Shown here one piece after another: positions 38,732 through 48,665 of a stretch of 64,000 bases of DNA. Positions within the stretch are counted from its first letter, which is position 1. Each line of letters opens with the position of its first letter. The notes under the pieces are model-generated. The model did no database searches, was not told the origin of the DNA, and saw only the letters and a list, made by a program, of their open reading frames with translations. The position numbers and the translations under genes were made by a program. The stretch is from Stratiformator vulcanicus (GTDB lineage Bacteria > Planctomycetota > Planctomycetia > Planctomycetales > Planctomycetaceae): NCBI RefSeq assembly GCF_007744515.1, contig NZ_CP036268.1, forward strand, positions 4,334,833 to 4,398,832, in the 5' to 3' direction.

Positions 38732-39166
38732 ATGGCAACCACCACACACGACGATGAGACCCATTCGGTACCCATCGGCTATCTCTGCTGGGCCCTCGGT
38801 TTTTTTGGAAACTTTGGTGCTCATCGCTTCTACTACGGCAGGCCAATTACGGGGATCATCTGGTCGCTCACGTTCGGCTTGCTACTCATCGGCTGGATTA
38901 TTGATTTCTTCCTGATCCCCGGGATGGATGAGAAGGCCGACGGGGAATATACGCGTGGGCCGTTCGACTACACCATTGCCTGGGCCCTGCTCTCGTTCCC
39001 GCTTAGTGGCGTATTCGGATTGCACCGCTTTTATCTGGGTAAATGGATCACCGGGATCATTTGGCTTCTGACCGGAGGACTCTTCCTCGTCGGATTCTTC
39101 TACGACCTGTGTACTTTGAATGAGCAGGTCGACGCGAAGAATCGTGACGCTGTCGGTGCCGCGTAA
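38732..39166 (+). CDS. Tandem TM2-domain membrane protein
   Basis: A 144-residue membrane protein with two copies of the TM2 domain. Copy 1 is GYLCWALGFFGNFGAHRFYYGRPITGIIWSLTFGLLLIGWIIDFFLI and copy 2 is ALLSFPLSGVFGLHRFYLGKWITGIIWLLTGGLFLVGFFYDLCTL. Each has the G-HRFY-G-ITGI-W signature of two helices joined by a tight turn with a DF/D motif. The function of bacterial TM2 proteins is not established. AAGAGGA sits 8 bases before ATG 38732, which fixes the start; a shorter upstream extension is unlikely. Confidence 0.88.
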   Translation: MATTTHDDETHSVPIGYLCWALGFFGNFGAHRFYYGRPITGIIWSLTFGLLLIGWIIDFFLIPGMDEKADGEYTRGPFDYTIAWALLSFPLSGVFGLHRFYLGKWITGIIWLLTGGLFLVGFFYDLCTLNEQVDAKNRDAVGAA

Positions 39167-39202
39167 GCCCGGTCGAACACGCTCGTGGCGGTATCCCCCA
39201 AT

Positions 39203-40381
39203 CTACGCGAGGTCGGCCGTCGCCAAGTGCATCGCGATGTCGCAGGCGGTGGCGAATTCACCGAGGTCGAGAAATTCGTCGACGGTGTGAATGTTGTGCT
39301 GACCGCAACCGAACGTCGCCGTCGGCTGGCCGTGCGCGTTCATCCAATTCGCATCGAGCCCACCGTTACCGATGACAAACTCAGGTTCGAGCCCGACGGC
39401 TCGAACCGCATTTGTGGCGGACTGCACAACCTTATCGCCCGGCGACAGCCGGAACGATTCGTATTTGAGTTCCGTGTTGAATTCGAATTTGCCGACGGCC
39501 CGCTCATGATTCTGAACGACCGCCACGGCTCGCTCGAAGGCGGCGCGATATTCATCGACGATGCGCTGTCGGAATGTGTGCGAGTGACTCCGCGCTTCGG
39601 CGCGAATCGAGAGTTGCGGCATCACGACGTTTGTCGCGCTTCCGCCGATAACGCTGCCCACGTTACTGGTGCCGCGCTCTTCTCCTTTTTCAATTAAGCC
39701 CAGCCAGCCATTCGCTTGCAGATCGGCGATAGCGACCGCGGCGACCGTTGCGGCGTTAATCCCCCGTTCAGGATGCACGCCGGCATGACTGGCCACACCT
39801 TCGATATCGATATTAATCGCCACATCACCGGTCGCACCGATGATAATCTCACGCGGGTCACGGCCATCAAAATTGAAGCATTGCGCTGGTCGCCCCAGCG
39901 CAGACGTGCTGAGATAGCGGCAGCCGCGCAGGCCGATTTCTTCCTGTACGCAAAACAGCAGCGTTAAAGGCGGATAATCGGCGTCGGTGTTTAGCAGTTG
40001 AGTTGCCGTGTGAAGCACGACGGCGACCCCGGCACGATCATCGGCCCCGAGCGCCGTTGTCGGATGCTTGGGATAAATTTTCGTACCACGACGCACCGGC
40101 ACGGCGCCGTCGGCCAACGGGACGGTGTCGAGGTGGGCCATCAGCAGCCGTCGGCTCCCGCGCCTGCGACCGGGAAGCTTGACGATGAGATTGCCGGTCT
40201 CACCTCGAAAGGGGCTTTTTCGGTTCGCCGTATCGTGGCGAATAGCCGCGGGGGGACATCCGGCGTCGAGTAGCCTTTTCTCGACGAAAGCAGCGACCGC
40301 GGCCTCGCGGCCGCTCGTCCCCGAAATGCGTAGCAATTCGAGGACGAGCGATTCGGCTCTATCAACTTGCCGTTTCTTCAC
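39203..40381 (-). CDS. M20 family metallopeptidase (PepT-like)
   Basis: A 392-residue zinc exopeptidase, probably cytoplasmic. The co-catalytic zinc ligands are visible in order: His in LLMAHLDTVPLA, Asp in LGADDRAGVAV, Glu-Glu in CVQEEIGLRG, Asp in FNFDGRDP, and His near the end in GCGQHNIHTVDEFL. The lid or dimer domain lies between (GVASHAGVHPERGINAA, GSATNVV). This set matches tripeptide aminopeptidase-like and related M20 proteins; exact substrate unknown. It is convergent with the TM2 gene, leaving 36 bp. Start ATG 40381. Confidence 0.9.
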   Translation of the reverse strand: MKKRQVDRAESLVLELLRISGTSGREAAVAAFVEKRLLDAGCPPAAIRHDTANRKSPFRGETGNLIVKLPGRRRGSRRLLMAHLDTVPLADGAVPVRRGTKIYPKHPTTALGADDRAGVAVVLHTATQLLNTDADYPPLTLLFCVQEEIGLRGCRYLSTSALGRPAQCFNFDGRDPREIIIGATGDVAINIDIEGVASHAGVHPERGINAATVAAVAIADLQANGWLGLIEKGEERGTSNVGSVIGGSATNVVMPQLSIRAEARSHSHTFRQRIVDEYRAAFERAVAVVQNHERAVGKFEFNTELKYESFRLSPGDKVVQSATNAVRAVGLEPEFVIGNGGLDANWMNAHGQPTATFGCGQHNIHTVDEFLDLGEFATACDIAMHLATADLA

Positions 40382-40429
40382 GGCTGAGCCTCGCCTGCGG
40401 AACCTGTGATTCCGAAATCCAAACCGTCC

Positions 40430-40900
40430 TTACTTTAAGACGTAAGCACCGGTCTTGTCGTTGCGGTCGATCTCTCCACCCCGCTTGAGGTGATAGAGCG
40501 TCTGATAAAGGACGGTCTTGAAGTCGGCTGACTTCGACTTGTAGCCCTCTTTCTGAACGGCATCCATCATCTCGTTGAGATCGAGACCCTTCTTGTTCTT
40601 CGCCAGAATGTCGAGGATGTAATCCTTGAGCGACTTGGTGTTGCGGGCACGGCGGCCGCCACTCGACTTCTTCTTTTTGACCGACTTTTTCTTTTTCGGC
40701 GTCGAAGTAGCAGCTTTCGACTTCTTCGGTCGACCGGGCGACTTCTTCTTGCCACCGGCGAGATCGGCGATTTCCTGATCGACGGCGGACAGTTCTTCGA
40801 GCAACTTCGCCCGCTTCTCTTCGAGGTCGGTCACTGCCGAGCGACGGTCCTCCAAGAGTTCTTCCAGTTCAGCGACCGTCATGTCTTTTGATTTAGCCAT
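40430..40900 (-). CDS. Lysine-rich DNA-binding protein with winged-helix-like end
   Basis: A 156-residue, strongly basic protein. Residues 1-50 form a coiled coil (TVAELEELLEDRRSAVTDLEEKRAKLLEELSAVDQEIADL). Residues 52-90 are Lys/Ser/Pro rich and histone H1-like, with an AT-hook-like SPGRPKKSK and KKKKSVKKKKSSGGRR. The last 65 residues resemble a small winged helix: KDYILDILAKNKKGLDLNEMMDAVQKEGYKS, FKTVLYQTLYHLKRGGEIDR. The combination points to a nucleoid-associated protein. The start at ATG 40900 is preferred over ATG 40909 because GGAG is at a workable distance only for the former. It is transcribed away from an AT-rich intergenic region. Confidence 0.85.
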   Translation of the reverse strand: MAKSKDMTVAELEELLEDRRSAVTDLEEKRAKLLEELSAVDQEIADLAGGKKKSPGRPKKSKAATSTPKKKKSVKKKKSSGGRRARNTKSLKDYILDILAKNKKGLDLNEMMDAVQKEGYKSKSADFKTVLYQTLYHLKRGGEIDRNDKTGAYVLK

Positions 40901-41563
40901 CTTTGTCATTCTCCAGCGGTTTCAATTTCGTTCGCACCATCCGGAGCGCGAACCCCCCCAATTACTTTCAATGAGCACGTTATATCGCCGTCTGAAATTG
41001 AACTTCAATCCTATGACGGCATTGAAACCGGATTTCCTTGTAAATATTACACTTTCATGCGGCATTTATGGCCGTTTCTTAAGGCTTGACCATCAAAGTG
41101 AGTACCGTCGAAGTGCTTTTTGAGCGGAATGTAAAAATGACAACTTCATTGAGGCGCGCCACTGCCGCAAAAATTTTCGTATTTGAACTTGATCCCAATG
41201 TCTGGCATATCACTCGCTGCCTATGCGTACGAAAGGCGAATCTTTGATCTTCTCAAAGCTGACGAAATTACTTTTCAACGCATGTGTCGTCTCTAATGCC
41301 TGATTAATGGACGAACGAACCGCAGGTGAGGTTCAATTTTCGGGTTTCGATCAAACGATGGTATCAAATTTCAGTCGATCGGACTGATTTTGCTTTTTAA
41401 CAGCAGCGGTGTCTCCGTGTGGATGAGGCGAAGTCACTCAATGCCGCAGGACTGCGAATCTATTGTCAGCTCAGAGCGTTTCTACTAACTTGCCGCGCTC
41501 CACTTCGCAGACGTCAACAATCGTCTGAATCGCCTCCCATGAGGCTCGCCACAGACGCCCGCC
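40901..41563. other. AT-rich intergenic region
   Basis: About 660 bp between divergent genes, visibly AT-richer than its surroundings in 40960-41400. No gene was found. A 13-bp palindrome TGTAAATATTACA lies at 41039-41051. It probably holds promoters for the basic DNA-binding protein and for the SGNH-like gene. Confidence 0.6.
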
Positions 41564-42796
41564 ATGACAAACCGCCTTTCTCGGGGCGTACGCTCATTCG
41601 TGACTGCCTGTGTGCTGCTCGTCCTAACGGCGATTGCGGCCGAGATCGGCTTGCGCATCAAAGACGACTACAAAACCGCCACAGCCTCGCCCGTCGAACT
41701 GGCCGAGCGGCTTACCGTTCCCTGCTGGCGGACTGTGCGAACGCTCCGCCCGCTGGCGGAACGTGAAACACTCGACCCCGATCGCGGGGTGCGAATTACG
41801 GTGCGGATCAACAGCCTCGGTTTAAGGGGTGAAGAGCCGCAGATTCCTAAATCCCCGGGAACGTTCCGCATTCTGTTGCTGGGCGACGAAACGTTTTTCG
41901 GCCCTTATTTAGCGGAAGCAGATACTGTTGCGGCACGGTTGGAATCGCTCTTAGGTAGTCGAACCGACTTGCAGGTGGAGGTCGTCAATGCCGCCGTCCC
42001 TGGAGACTGCCCGCTGTTGTCGACATTGCGAGTCAAGGGCACGTTACTCTCGCTCGATCCCGATTTAATCGTTCAACATTTCGACATTTCCGATATTGCA
42101 GAATCGGCTGAGTATCGACGGCGGACGCGGCTCGATGAAGCCGGGCGGGCGCTGGCGTGCCCGTCAGCGACTTTGGAGTCCGGCCGGCATCTGCTCTGGT
42201 TCGAAGAACTCAAATTGACGGCTGCGGCGACATCAATGCTGTCGCGGTTCTTTGAACCTCCTGCAACCGATGCTGAACCGAATCGATCGATGGGGCTGAG
42301 CTGGCCGGACGATCCCGCACAGGGAGAACTGATTCGCTTGGAGCAAGCCCTTGCCCCTCTAACCGAATTGCGTCAGATCGCCGACGGAACCTATTCGAAA
42401 TTCTTGGTTTCGACCTGTCCACAACCATGGCAGGTCTCACCGACCGCCAGCAGCGGACCGTCTGTCCGAGAGGCCGCGGGGGTTCAAGCGGGACAGCATT
42501 ATCTCAGCCGGTCCGTGTTTGACCGCGTCGCGGCCTACACAACCGAGCACTCGATCGCTTGGTGCGACGCCGTACCATATTTTGAAGACTACTCCGCGCC
42601 GGACGTGCTGTTTTTCAAAAACTCGGTCGGACTATCACCGCGCGGCGCCGAACTTTACGCCCGCGTTTTAGCCAAACGGATCATGGAAGAGACGCCATAC
42701 GTCTGGCGGAAGGTCAGTGGTCCGGGTGAAAATATTCCGCGGGCGGCCGACCGTCGGGCCGAGACGCATTCGCACGATGGAACGTGGTTCGAGTAA
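41564..42796 (+). CDS. SGNH-like protein lacking catalytic Ser and His
   Basis: A 410-residue exported or membrane-anchored protein with an N-terminal hydrophobic helix (FVTACVLLVLTAIAAEIGL). The context RINSLGLRGEE-PGTFRILLLGDETFFGPYLAEADTVAARLE is the usual entry to SGNH/GDSL hydrolases of planctomycetes. The nucleophile motif GDSxxxG is GDETFFG, with Glu in place of Ser. The C-terminal block normally holding Asp-x-x-His reads VGLSPRGAELYARVL and lacks the His. Blocks VNAAVPGDCPLLS and LDPDLIVQHFDISDI correspond to later family blocks. It is therefore likely a pseudoenzyme, perhaps a carbohydrate binder. Confidence 0.85.
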   Translation: MTNRLSRGVRSFVTACVLLVLTAIAAEIGLRIKDDYKTATASPVELAERLTVPCWRTVRTLRPLAERETLDPDRGVRITVRINSLGLRGEEPQIPKSPGTFRILLLGDETFFGPYLAEADTVAARLESLLGSRTDLQVEVVNAAVPGDCPLLSTLRVKGTLLSLDPDLIVQHFDISDIAESAEYRRRTRLDEAGRALACPSATLESGRHLLWFEELKLTAAATSMLSRFFEPPATDAEPNRSMGLSWPDDPAQGELIRLEQALAPLTELRQIADGTYSKFLVSTCPQPWQVSPTASSGPSVREAAGVQAGQHYLSRSVFDRVAAYTTEHSIAWCDAVPYFEDYSAPDVLFFKNSVGLSPRGAELYARVLAKRIMEETPYVWRKVSGPGENIPRAADRRAETHSHDGTWFE

Positions 42797-43027
42797 GCGG
42801 GGTGAGTGGATTATATAACGCTGCGAAGCCATTCCCGGCTTCACCTTTAATCTCAAAGCTCTGTCGGTCTTGACACGGCAGGCCGACCAGTTGTCGAAAC
42901 TGACCCGGTTATGTTCGAATCAATATCCAGCGCTGCCGGGCGAACTGTATCAACCCTGAAATTTTCCATACCCGGTCGCCAAAGCTGAAACCTGTACTTG
43001 AACTTCAGCGGCGAAAAAGGCGAGTAG

Positions 43028-44257
43028 ATGACACCCTACGAAAGTGCACGCAAGTACTTTTTCGATGCGGCCGAGTTGATGGACCTGTCGAGCAATATGC
43101 AGAAGCTCCTGCTATTGCCAGAACGAGAGTTAAAAGTCCAAGTGGCGTTCGAGCGGGACAACGGCGAGATCGCCACGCTGGTCGGTTATCGGATTCAGCA
43201 CAACAGCGCCCGAGGTCCGATGAAGGGCGGCCTTCGATTTCATCACGAGGTTGATGAAAACGAAGTCCGAGCCCTCGCGACATTGATGACGTGGAAAACA
43301 GCGATCGTCAATATCCCCTATGGTGGGGCGAAGGGGGGCGTTGCCGTCAACGTCGCAGATCTCGCACAAGGCGAATTGGAGGCACTCACGCGACGGTTCG
43401 TCGATGAAATTCACGATGTCATCGGCCCCGATAAAGACATTCCCGCACCCGACATGGGGACCAATGCCCAAGTGATGGCGTGGATTATGAACCAATACGG
43501 TAAGTACCACGGTTTCAATCCCGCTTGCGTCACAGGCAAACCGGTCGAAATGCACGGCGCCGACGGTCGCGAAGAAGCGACCGGTCGCGGCGTCGTCGCG
43601 ACGACGCGAGCGCTGCTCGATCGGGTCGGTCGTCCGGTCAGCGAAACGAGTTTCGCAATCCAAGGCTTCGGGAATGTCGGTAGTCACACCGCCCGATTTC
43701 TTCAGAAGTCTGGCGGAAAAGTGTGCGGAGTGACCGATGCCGTAGGCGGAGTGTGGAATCCCGACGGCCTTGATATCAAGAAGCTCGTCGAATTCGCTGT
43801 CGAGAACGGGACGGTGGAGGGCTTTTCCGACGCGGAACCGATCTCGAACGATGAATTGCTCATCTCCGACGTCGACGTGCTGATTCCGGCGGCGATCGGC
43901 AATGTGCTGTCTCGTCACAACGCGCGGGACGTGCGGGCCAAATTCATTGTGGAAGCGGCCAACAGCCCCACGACCCCCGAGGCCGACGACATTTTTCACG
44001 AACGGGAGATTCTCGTTGTGCCCGACGTATTGGCCAATGCCGGAGGCGTGACGGTGAGCTACTTCGAGTGGGTCCAGAATCGCCAGCACTTTAAGTGGGA
44101 AATCAGCCGAGTCCGCAATGAACTCGACCGAATTATGATCGAGAGTTTCGATAAGGTCTGGTCGCTCGCGGAACGCCGCCACGTGCCGCTGCGGCTCGCA
44201 TCATACCTGCTCGGCATCGGCCGGGTTGGTCGTGCGACGGTCCTCGGCGGAATCTGA
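43028..44257 (+). CDS. gdhA: Glutamate dehydrogenase (Glu/Leu/Phe/Val type)
   Basis: A 409-residue oxidoreductase interconverting glutamate and 2-oxoglutarate with ammonia. The substrate site is [14 protein letters not shown], with the catalytic Lys in PYGGAKGGV and the Asp in [15 protein letters not shown]. The dinucleotide motif is [17 protein letters not shown] near 210. The C-terminal block is [35 protein letters not shown]. Length fits the short hexameric class. GGCGAG lies a few bases before ATG 43028. Proline synthesis gene proA, 0.8 kb downstream, uses the same glutamate pool. The cofactor preference is not certain. Confidence 0.95.
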   Translation: MTPYESARKYFFDAAELMDLSSNMQKLLLLPERELKVQVAFERDNGEIATLVGYRIQHNSARGPMKGGLRFHHEVDENEVRALATLMTWKTAIVNIPYGGAKGGVAVNVADLAQGELEALTRRFVDEIHDVIGPDKDIPAPDMGTNAQVMAWIMNQYGKYHGFNPACVTGKPVEMHGADGREEATGRGVVATTRALLDRVGRPVSETSFAIQGFGNVGSHTARFLQKSGGKVCGVTDAVGGVWNPDGLDIKKLVEFAVENGTVEGFSDAEPISNDELLISDVDVLIPAAIGNVLSRHNARDVRAKFIVEAANSPTTPEADDIFHEREILVVPDVLANAGGVTVSYFEWVQNRQHFKWEISRVRNELDRIMIESFDKVWSLAERRHVPLRLASYLLGIGRVGRATVLGGI

Positions 44258-44345
44258 TCCCGGTTTTCGCAACGGCGATCGAGCCTAAGATGGAGTCGAT
44301 GAACCTTGAACGAATTAAAATGAGTCCCCGGTACGGTAGTCCCTC

Positions 44346-44870
44346 ATGCAAGTGACCGAAGACGATCTGGCCTGCTGCGGCATCTTCCGCGAATTGACCC
44401 CGGCCCATCGACGCGAATTCCTCGAACTCGTTGAGGTGCGCGAGTACGAGGCCGGACGGACAATCCTCGAAGAGGGTGGGGAAACCCGGAATATCTGGTT
44501 CATCATCGCGGGCGTCTGCCGGGTTGAGATGGAGACGGATAACGGGGAAACCCACGAGTTGGCTCGTCTGGAGCGCGGCTCGCTCTTCGGCGAAATGTCG
44601 TTCTTCAACCCCGCTCCGCATTCCGCGTCGGTCATTGCCGACACCGATGTCCGTGTGCTGCGGATGAGCAGCGAGCAGTTCGCCCAGTTGGAAATCAGCG
44701 GCCTGCGTCCCGCGTATCACATCGCCAGAGAAACGGCGGTCATCCTGTCCGAGCGTCTGCGGAAAATGGATGAGTGGGTGTCCAAGCTGGTCGCGAGAGA
44801 TTCCGAGGAGCCGCAACGGCAGGAATGGGCCGAATTTCGAGCCAAACTCTACACAAACTGGGAGTTCTAA
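44346..44870 (+). CDS. Cyclic nucleotide-binding domain protein without HTH
   Basis: A 174-residue protein that is essentially one CRP-type cNMP domain: LACCGIFRELTPAHRREFLELVEVREYEAGRTILEEGGETRNIWFIIAGVCRVEM, then GSLFGEMSFFNPAPHSASVIADTDVRVLRMS. GEMSFF and the following PHSASV correspond to the phosphate-binding cassette, in which the canonical Arg is replaced by His. Binding of cAMP is therefore doubtful. The C-terminal helix (ETAVILSERLRKMDEWVSKLV) ends without a DNA-binding domain, so it is not a transcription factor by itself. It lies between gdhA and proA on the same strand, but the gaps argue for separate units. Confidence 0.85.
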   Translation: MQVTEDDLACCGIFRELTPAHRREFLELVEVREYEAGRTILEEGGETRNIWFIIAGVCRVEMETDNGETHELARLERGSLFGEMSFFNPAPHSASVIADTDVRVLRMSSEQFAQLEISGLRPAYHIARETAVILSERLRKMDEWVSKLVARDSEEPQRQEWAEFRAKLYTNWEF

Positions 44871-45022
44871 GTCGTCTCCGGCAGCCGGCCCGACCTGCGT
44901 CACTAAGAAGACCACGTTGACAGGGTTGTGCAGACGTAAGATATTTCGATGCCGCGTTGCAGGCCCGAACGCACTGTGACGCTTTGTGTCTTTCAGATTG
45001 AGCGATGCTTTCAGATTAAGCA

Positions 45023-46282
45023 ATGACTGACCTACAGCAGTATGCCGTCAATGTTGCCACGAAGGCTCGAGCAGCCTCGCGGGTGCTTGTCGCTGCGCGG
45101 GGCGAAACCAAGAACCTCTGGTTGACCAAGTGCGCTGCGGCCATCCGGGAGCGGCGCAAAGAATTACAGGCGGAGAACCAGCGCGATCTCGACAAGGCTC
45201 CCGAGTACGGGCTGACCGAGGCGGCGATCGATCGGCTGGAACTGACCGACAGCCGCCTTGAGTCGATTGCGACCGCGATAGAGGAGATCATAGCCCTGCC
45301 CGATCCGGTGGGCCGGGTGCTCGGCAGCAATGTGCGGCCGAACGGGTTGAACGTGACGAAGGTCCGCGTGCCGCTCGGTGTGATCTTCTTCATCTATGAG
45401 TCGCGGCCCAACGTCACGGTCGACGCCGCGGCACTCTGCGTCAAAAGCGGCAACGCGATCATCCTGCGGGGCGGAAAAGAAGCTTTTCACAGCAATCAGG
45501 CTCTGCACGCCCTGTTGAGCGAGATTCTCTCCGAGGTCGGCCTCCCCGCCGACGCCGTGCAAATGGTCACGACGACCGATCGTGAAGCGGTCGGTCACTT
45601 TTTAAAGCTCGGCGACGAGATCGATCTCACAATTCCGCGAGGCGGAAAAGGATTGATCCAGCGAGTCACGGCTGACGCCGCCATGCCGGTGCTCAAGCAC
45701 TTGGACGGCGTATGCCACGTTTACATTGACCGATCGGCCGATATCAGCCGGGCGATCGAAATTACGGTCAACAGCAAAGCGCAGCGACCGGGCGTTTGTA
45801 ATGCCGCTGAGAGCCTGCTCGTCCACGCGGCGATCGCCACGGACTTTCTTCCGGCCGTTTATGACGCCCTAAGTTCTGCCGGAGTCGAGATCGTCGGTTG
45901 CGAACGGACCCGCGAAATTCTTCCGCAAGTGGCGGCCGCGTCCGAAGAAGATTTTCGCACGGAATATCTCGCGCTCAAAATTTCCGTGCGCGTCGTCGAT
46001 TCGACGGCTGACGCGATCGAACACGTCAACAAATACGGTTCGGGACATACCGAATCAATTGTGACGACCGACATCGCGTCGATGCAGCAGTTTACAACAG
46101 GTTGCGATTCGGCCGCGGTCATCGTTAACGCGAGCACGCGGTTTAACGACGGCGGCGAATTCGGGCTCGGCGCGGAGATCGGCATCAGCACCGATAAATT
46201 TCACGCCCGCGGCCCCTGCGGCTTGGAAGAACTGACGACCTATAAATATGTCGCCTTCGGCGACGGGCAAATCCGAGAGTAG
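45023..46282 (+). CDS. proA: Gamma-glutamyl phosphate reductase
   Basis: A 419-residue NADPH-dependent enzyme producing glutamate 5-semialdehyde in proline synthesis. Blocks are [69 protein letters not shown], the catalytic Cys in [16 protein letters not shown], and C-terminal [36 protein letters not shown]. Length is standard. proB is not in the window. Confidence 0.98.
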   Translation: MTDLQQYAVNVATKARAASRVLVAARGETKNLWLTKCAAAIRERRKELQAENQRDLDKAPEYGLTEAAIDRLELTDSRLESIATAIEEIIALPDPVGRVLGSNVRPNGLNVTKVRVPLGVIFFIYESRPNVTVDAAALCVKSGNAIILRGGKEAFHSNQALHALLSEILSEVGLPADAVQMVTTTDREAVGHFLKLGDEIDLTIPRGGKGLIQRVTADAAMPVLKHLDGVCHVYIDRSADISRAIEITVNSKAQRPGVCNAAESLLVHAAIATDFLPAVYDALSSAGVEIVGCERTREILPQVAAASEEDFRTEYLALKISVRVVDSTADAIEHVNKYGSGHTESIVTTDIASMQQFTTGCDSAAVIVNASTRFNDGGEFGLGAEIGISTDKFHARGPCGLEELTTYKYVAFGDGQIRE

Positions 46283-46289
46283 CAATAAG

Positions 46290-46312
46290 TAGGTCGGGCT
46301 GTGCCCGACGAA
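46290..46312. repeat. GTCGGGC-TGT-GCCCGAC hairpin
   Basis: A 7-bp perfect stem (46293-46299/46303-46309) with a TGT loop, 11 bp after the proA stop. The loop and stem shape match the hairpins at 21204 and 21502, but the GCCGCAGGCACA leader is absent. It may act as a terminator or REP-like unit; no T tract follows. Confidence 0.6.
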
Positions 46313-46457
46313 TCAAAGCAATCACGTCCATTTGCAACGAGATTGCTGTTCAAAGTTGAGTCCATCACAAGTCGAACAAGTCGCTCTATTGCGGCCTAAT
46401 TTTCCTCCTGAACTCTCACCTACGATTTCCTAAAGCTCACCTTAACCCGGCATCTCG

Positions 46458-47513
46458 ATGTCCGACGTACTAAGCCAAAACGAAGTCGAATCGCTGCTGG
46501 CAGCGCTCGATGGCGATGCGTCTGCATCGGATTTTGGGGGCGGGGGCGGACAGGATCCGGCGCCTCGAACCGGCGGGCAGATCAGCGTCTATGACTTCAA
46601 GCGCCCCGAACGCGTCAGCAAAGAGCAGATGCGGGCCTTTCAGGCGCTCCACGAAGGGTTTAGCCGCGAATTCGGTGCGGCCCTCAGCGGCATGCTTCGC
46701 TCGATCGTCGAGGTCCGGCTGATCAGCGTCGACCAGTTGACCTACAGCGAGTTCGTCTTCAGCCTCGAAAACCCGACCTGCTTCAACCTATTGGAGTCGA
46801 AGGGTCTTGAAGGCAACTTAATCCTCGACCTGAACCCCTCCATTATTTTTCCGGTCGTCGATCGCCTGCTCGGCGGCGGAAGGCATGCTCGACTTTCGAA
46901 CCCGAATCGCGCCCTGACGGAAATTGAATTACGGCTTGTTTCGCGAATCACCCAACTCGCGATGCGGGGCTTGGAGAAAGCCTGGAGCAACCTCTGCTCG
47001 CTCGACCTGCACGTCACACAGGTCGAAAGCAACCCACAGTTGGTGCAGATCGTCCCGCCGAACGAAGTCATCGTCCTGATCAGCTTCGAGATTTCGATGG
47101 GGGACATGCGCGGGATTATGAACCTGTGCATTCCCTTCAATACGATCGAGCCACTCTCCGGCAAGCTGTCGTCCGATACGTGGTCGGCTTATACCAAACG
47201 TGCGGCTGATGAGAGGCAAAAATTAAGCCTTGAGAAAAGCGTCGGCAAAGCGAAGGTGAAACTCGCTGTGCAGGTGGCCGAGACGACCGTTACCGCTGAC
47301 GAAATCGCCGGTTTAGCGGTCGGCGATATTATTCTGACGCAGCGAGACCAATCGTCCGGATTGGAGATCTATCTGGAGGGCCGCCCGATGTTTCGGGGCT
47401 CGCCGGGAATGCTCAAAGGCCACAAAGCGATTCGCGTCGGCGAACGAATTCGACCGGCGAAAGAGCTGATCGCCCAACAATTGGGTGAGTCGGACGAGCC
47501 TGAGAAAAAGTAA
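46458..47513 (+). CDS. fliM: Flagellar motor switch protein FliM
   Basis: A 351-residue component of the C-ring that binds CheY-P and FliG. The N-terminal CheY-binding peptide is [17 protein letters not shown]. The central CheC-like domain has [41 protein letters not shown] and [19 protein letters not shown]. The C-terminal SpoA domain holds [22 protein letters not shown] and [24 protein letters not shown]-like [15 protein letters not shown]. No other flagellar gene is adjacent; a FliL-like protein is 19 kb upstream. Convergent with holA. Confidence 0.97.
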   Translation: MSDVLSQNEVESLLAALDGDASASDFGGGGGQDPAPRTGGQISVYDFKRPERVSKEQMRAFQALHEGFSREFGAALSGMLRSIVEVRLISVDQLTYSEFVFSLENPTCFNLLESKGLEGNLILDLNPSIIFPVVDRLLGGGRHARLSNPNRALTEIELRLVSRITQLAMRGLEKAWSNLCSLDLHVTQVESNPQLVQIVPPNEVIVLISFEISMGDMRGIMNLCIPFNTIEPLSGKLSSDTWSAYTKRAADERQKLSLEKSVGKAKVKLAVQVAETTVTADEIAGLAVGDIILTQRDQSSGLEIYLEGRPMFRGSPGMLKGHKAIRVGERIRPAKELIAQQLGESDEPEKK

Positions 47514-47547
47514 AGCCGCTGCCGCGGCCGGTGCTTTCGGCGGATGC

Positions 47548-48567
47548 TCAAACCGCGGCGGGCTCTGCGTTCGCACCGGAAAGAGCAATCAGCAATCGCT
47601 CGAGTTCGACCCTGTCAGGGAGTCGTCCGCCACCTTTGACGCTTTCGTCGGCCCGAAGCAAGACGTTTCGAAATTGCTCGGCGCGGGGGCGACCGACACG
47701 ACGAAGATACTGCTCCGTCTGACCAATTTCTCGAGGAAAGACCCCGGCCGACTTGAGCGCTGCTGCGAGTGGAGTCCCCTTGGACGATTCATCGACCCCC
47801 TTCATGATGCGTCGATAGGTATAATTGATTCCGCCCAGCACGCGTTGAGGCGCCTCCCCCGCCGTCAGCAGCGCATCGAGCTGCCGCATCGCCGAGTCGA
47901 TGTCGCCGGTTCGAATGGCGGACAGCATTTCAAATGTCGTCTTCGTGCTCCAACCGCCGACCAACGCGGTGACGTCCTCGACAGAGATCTCGCTTCGGTC
48001 CCCCGCATAAGCTGAGAGCTTCGACAACTCCTGCGATAGCAATCCGAGGTCATCGCCGGCCAGTTCGACGATCAAACCGGCGGCATCAGGGCCGAGCTTT
48101 TTCTCGTGGACTGAAGCCGCCTCGTCTTTCAGCCAGCGAACCAAGGCCGCACCTTTGATCGCCTTGCATTCAATCGCGGTGGAATCGGGCGATGCGGCGA
48201 CGGCTTTCGCCAGCTTCGTATTCTTTGGCCACGAATTGACTTCAAGGATCAGGGTCGATCCCTTGGACGGCTTCGGGACGTATTTTTCGAGCCCCGACCG
48301 AAAGTTGCTGACGAACTTATCGGCGTCTTCGACCACAACGAGACGCGTGTCGCCCCACATTGAGACGGTGCGAACTTCGTCCAAGACCGATTGCAGATCG
48401 GCCTGCTCACCCGGAAATCGCGTTGATGCAGCGTCTTCATCCCCACCGAGTACGATTTCCTCGATCCGTTCTCGGACGCCGCGTTTGAAGTGCGGCTCGT
48501 CTCCGAACAGCACGGTGATCGCAGGAACGTCGGGAGACTTCTTCTTTAAAAACTCGGTCGCATGCAC
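47548..48567 (-). CDS. holA: DNA polymerase III delta subunit
   Basis: A 339-residue clamp-loader wrench that opens the beta clamp. The N-terminal AAA-like domain starts VPAITVLFGDEPHFKRGVRERI and has RTVSMWGDTRLVVVEDADKFVS. The second domain has the conserved GLLSQELSKLSAYAG; the C-terminal collar helices follow (FEMLSAIRTGDIDSAMRQLDALL, RIMKGV, VGRPRAEQFRN). Walker A is degenerate, as usual for delta. Length is standard. The minus-strand ATG is at 48567. Confidence 0.93.
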   Translation of the reverse strand: MHATEFLKKKSPDVPAITVLFGDEPHFKRGVRERIEEIVLGGDEDAASTRFPGEQADLQSVLDEVRTVSMWGDTRLVVVEDADKFVSNFRSGLEKYVPKPSKGSTLILEVNSWPKNTKLAKAVAASPDSTAIECKAIKGAALVRWLKDEAASVHEKKLGPDAAGLIVELAGDDLGLLSQELSKLSAYAGDRSEISVEDVTALVGGWSTKTTFEMLSAIRTGDIDSAMRQLDALLTAGEAPQRVLGGINYTYRRIMKGVDESSKGTPLAAALKSAGVFPREIGQTEQYLRRVGRPRAEQFRNVLLRADESVKGGGRLPDRVELERLLIALSGANAEPAAV

Positions 48568-48665
48568 GTTGCGATTCCTCCCGTTGACCGTCGACTCACC
48601 TGCGACCTAAATTCCCGGTCGGTTATTTTGGCACATGTCGTAACGACGCGACACTGTTCAAACAA

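Noticed and set aside
43130-44182. 350-codon frame opposite gdhA
   Set aside because: The plus strand encodes an intact glutamate dehydrogenase over the same bases; the antisense translation has no family features.
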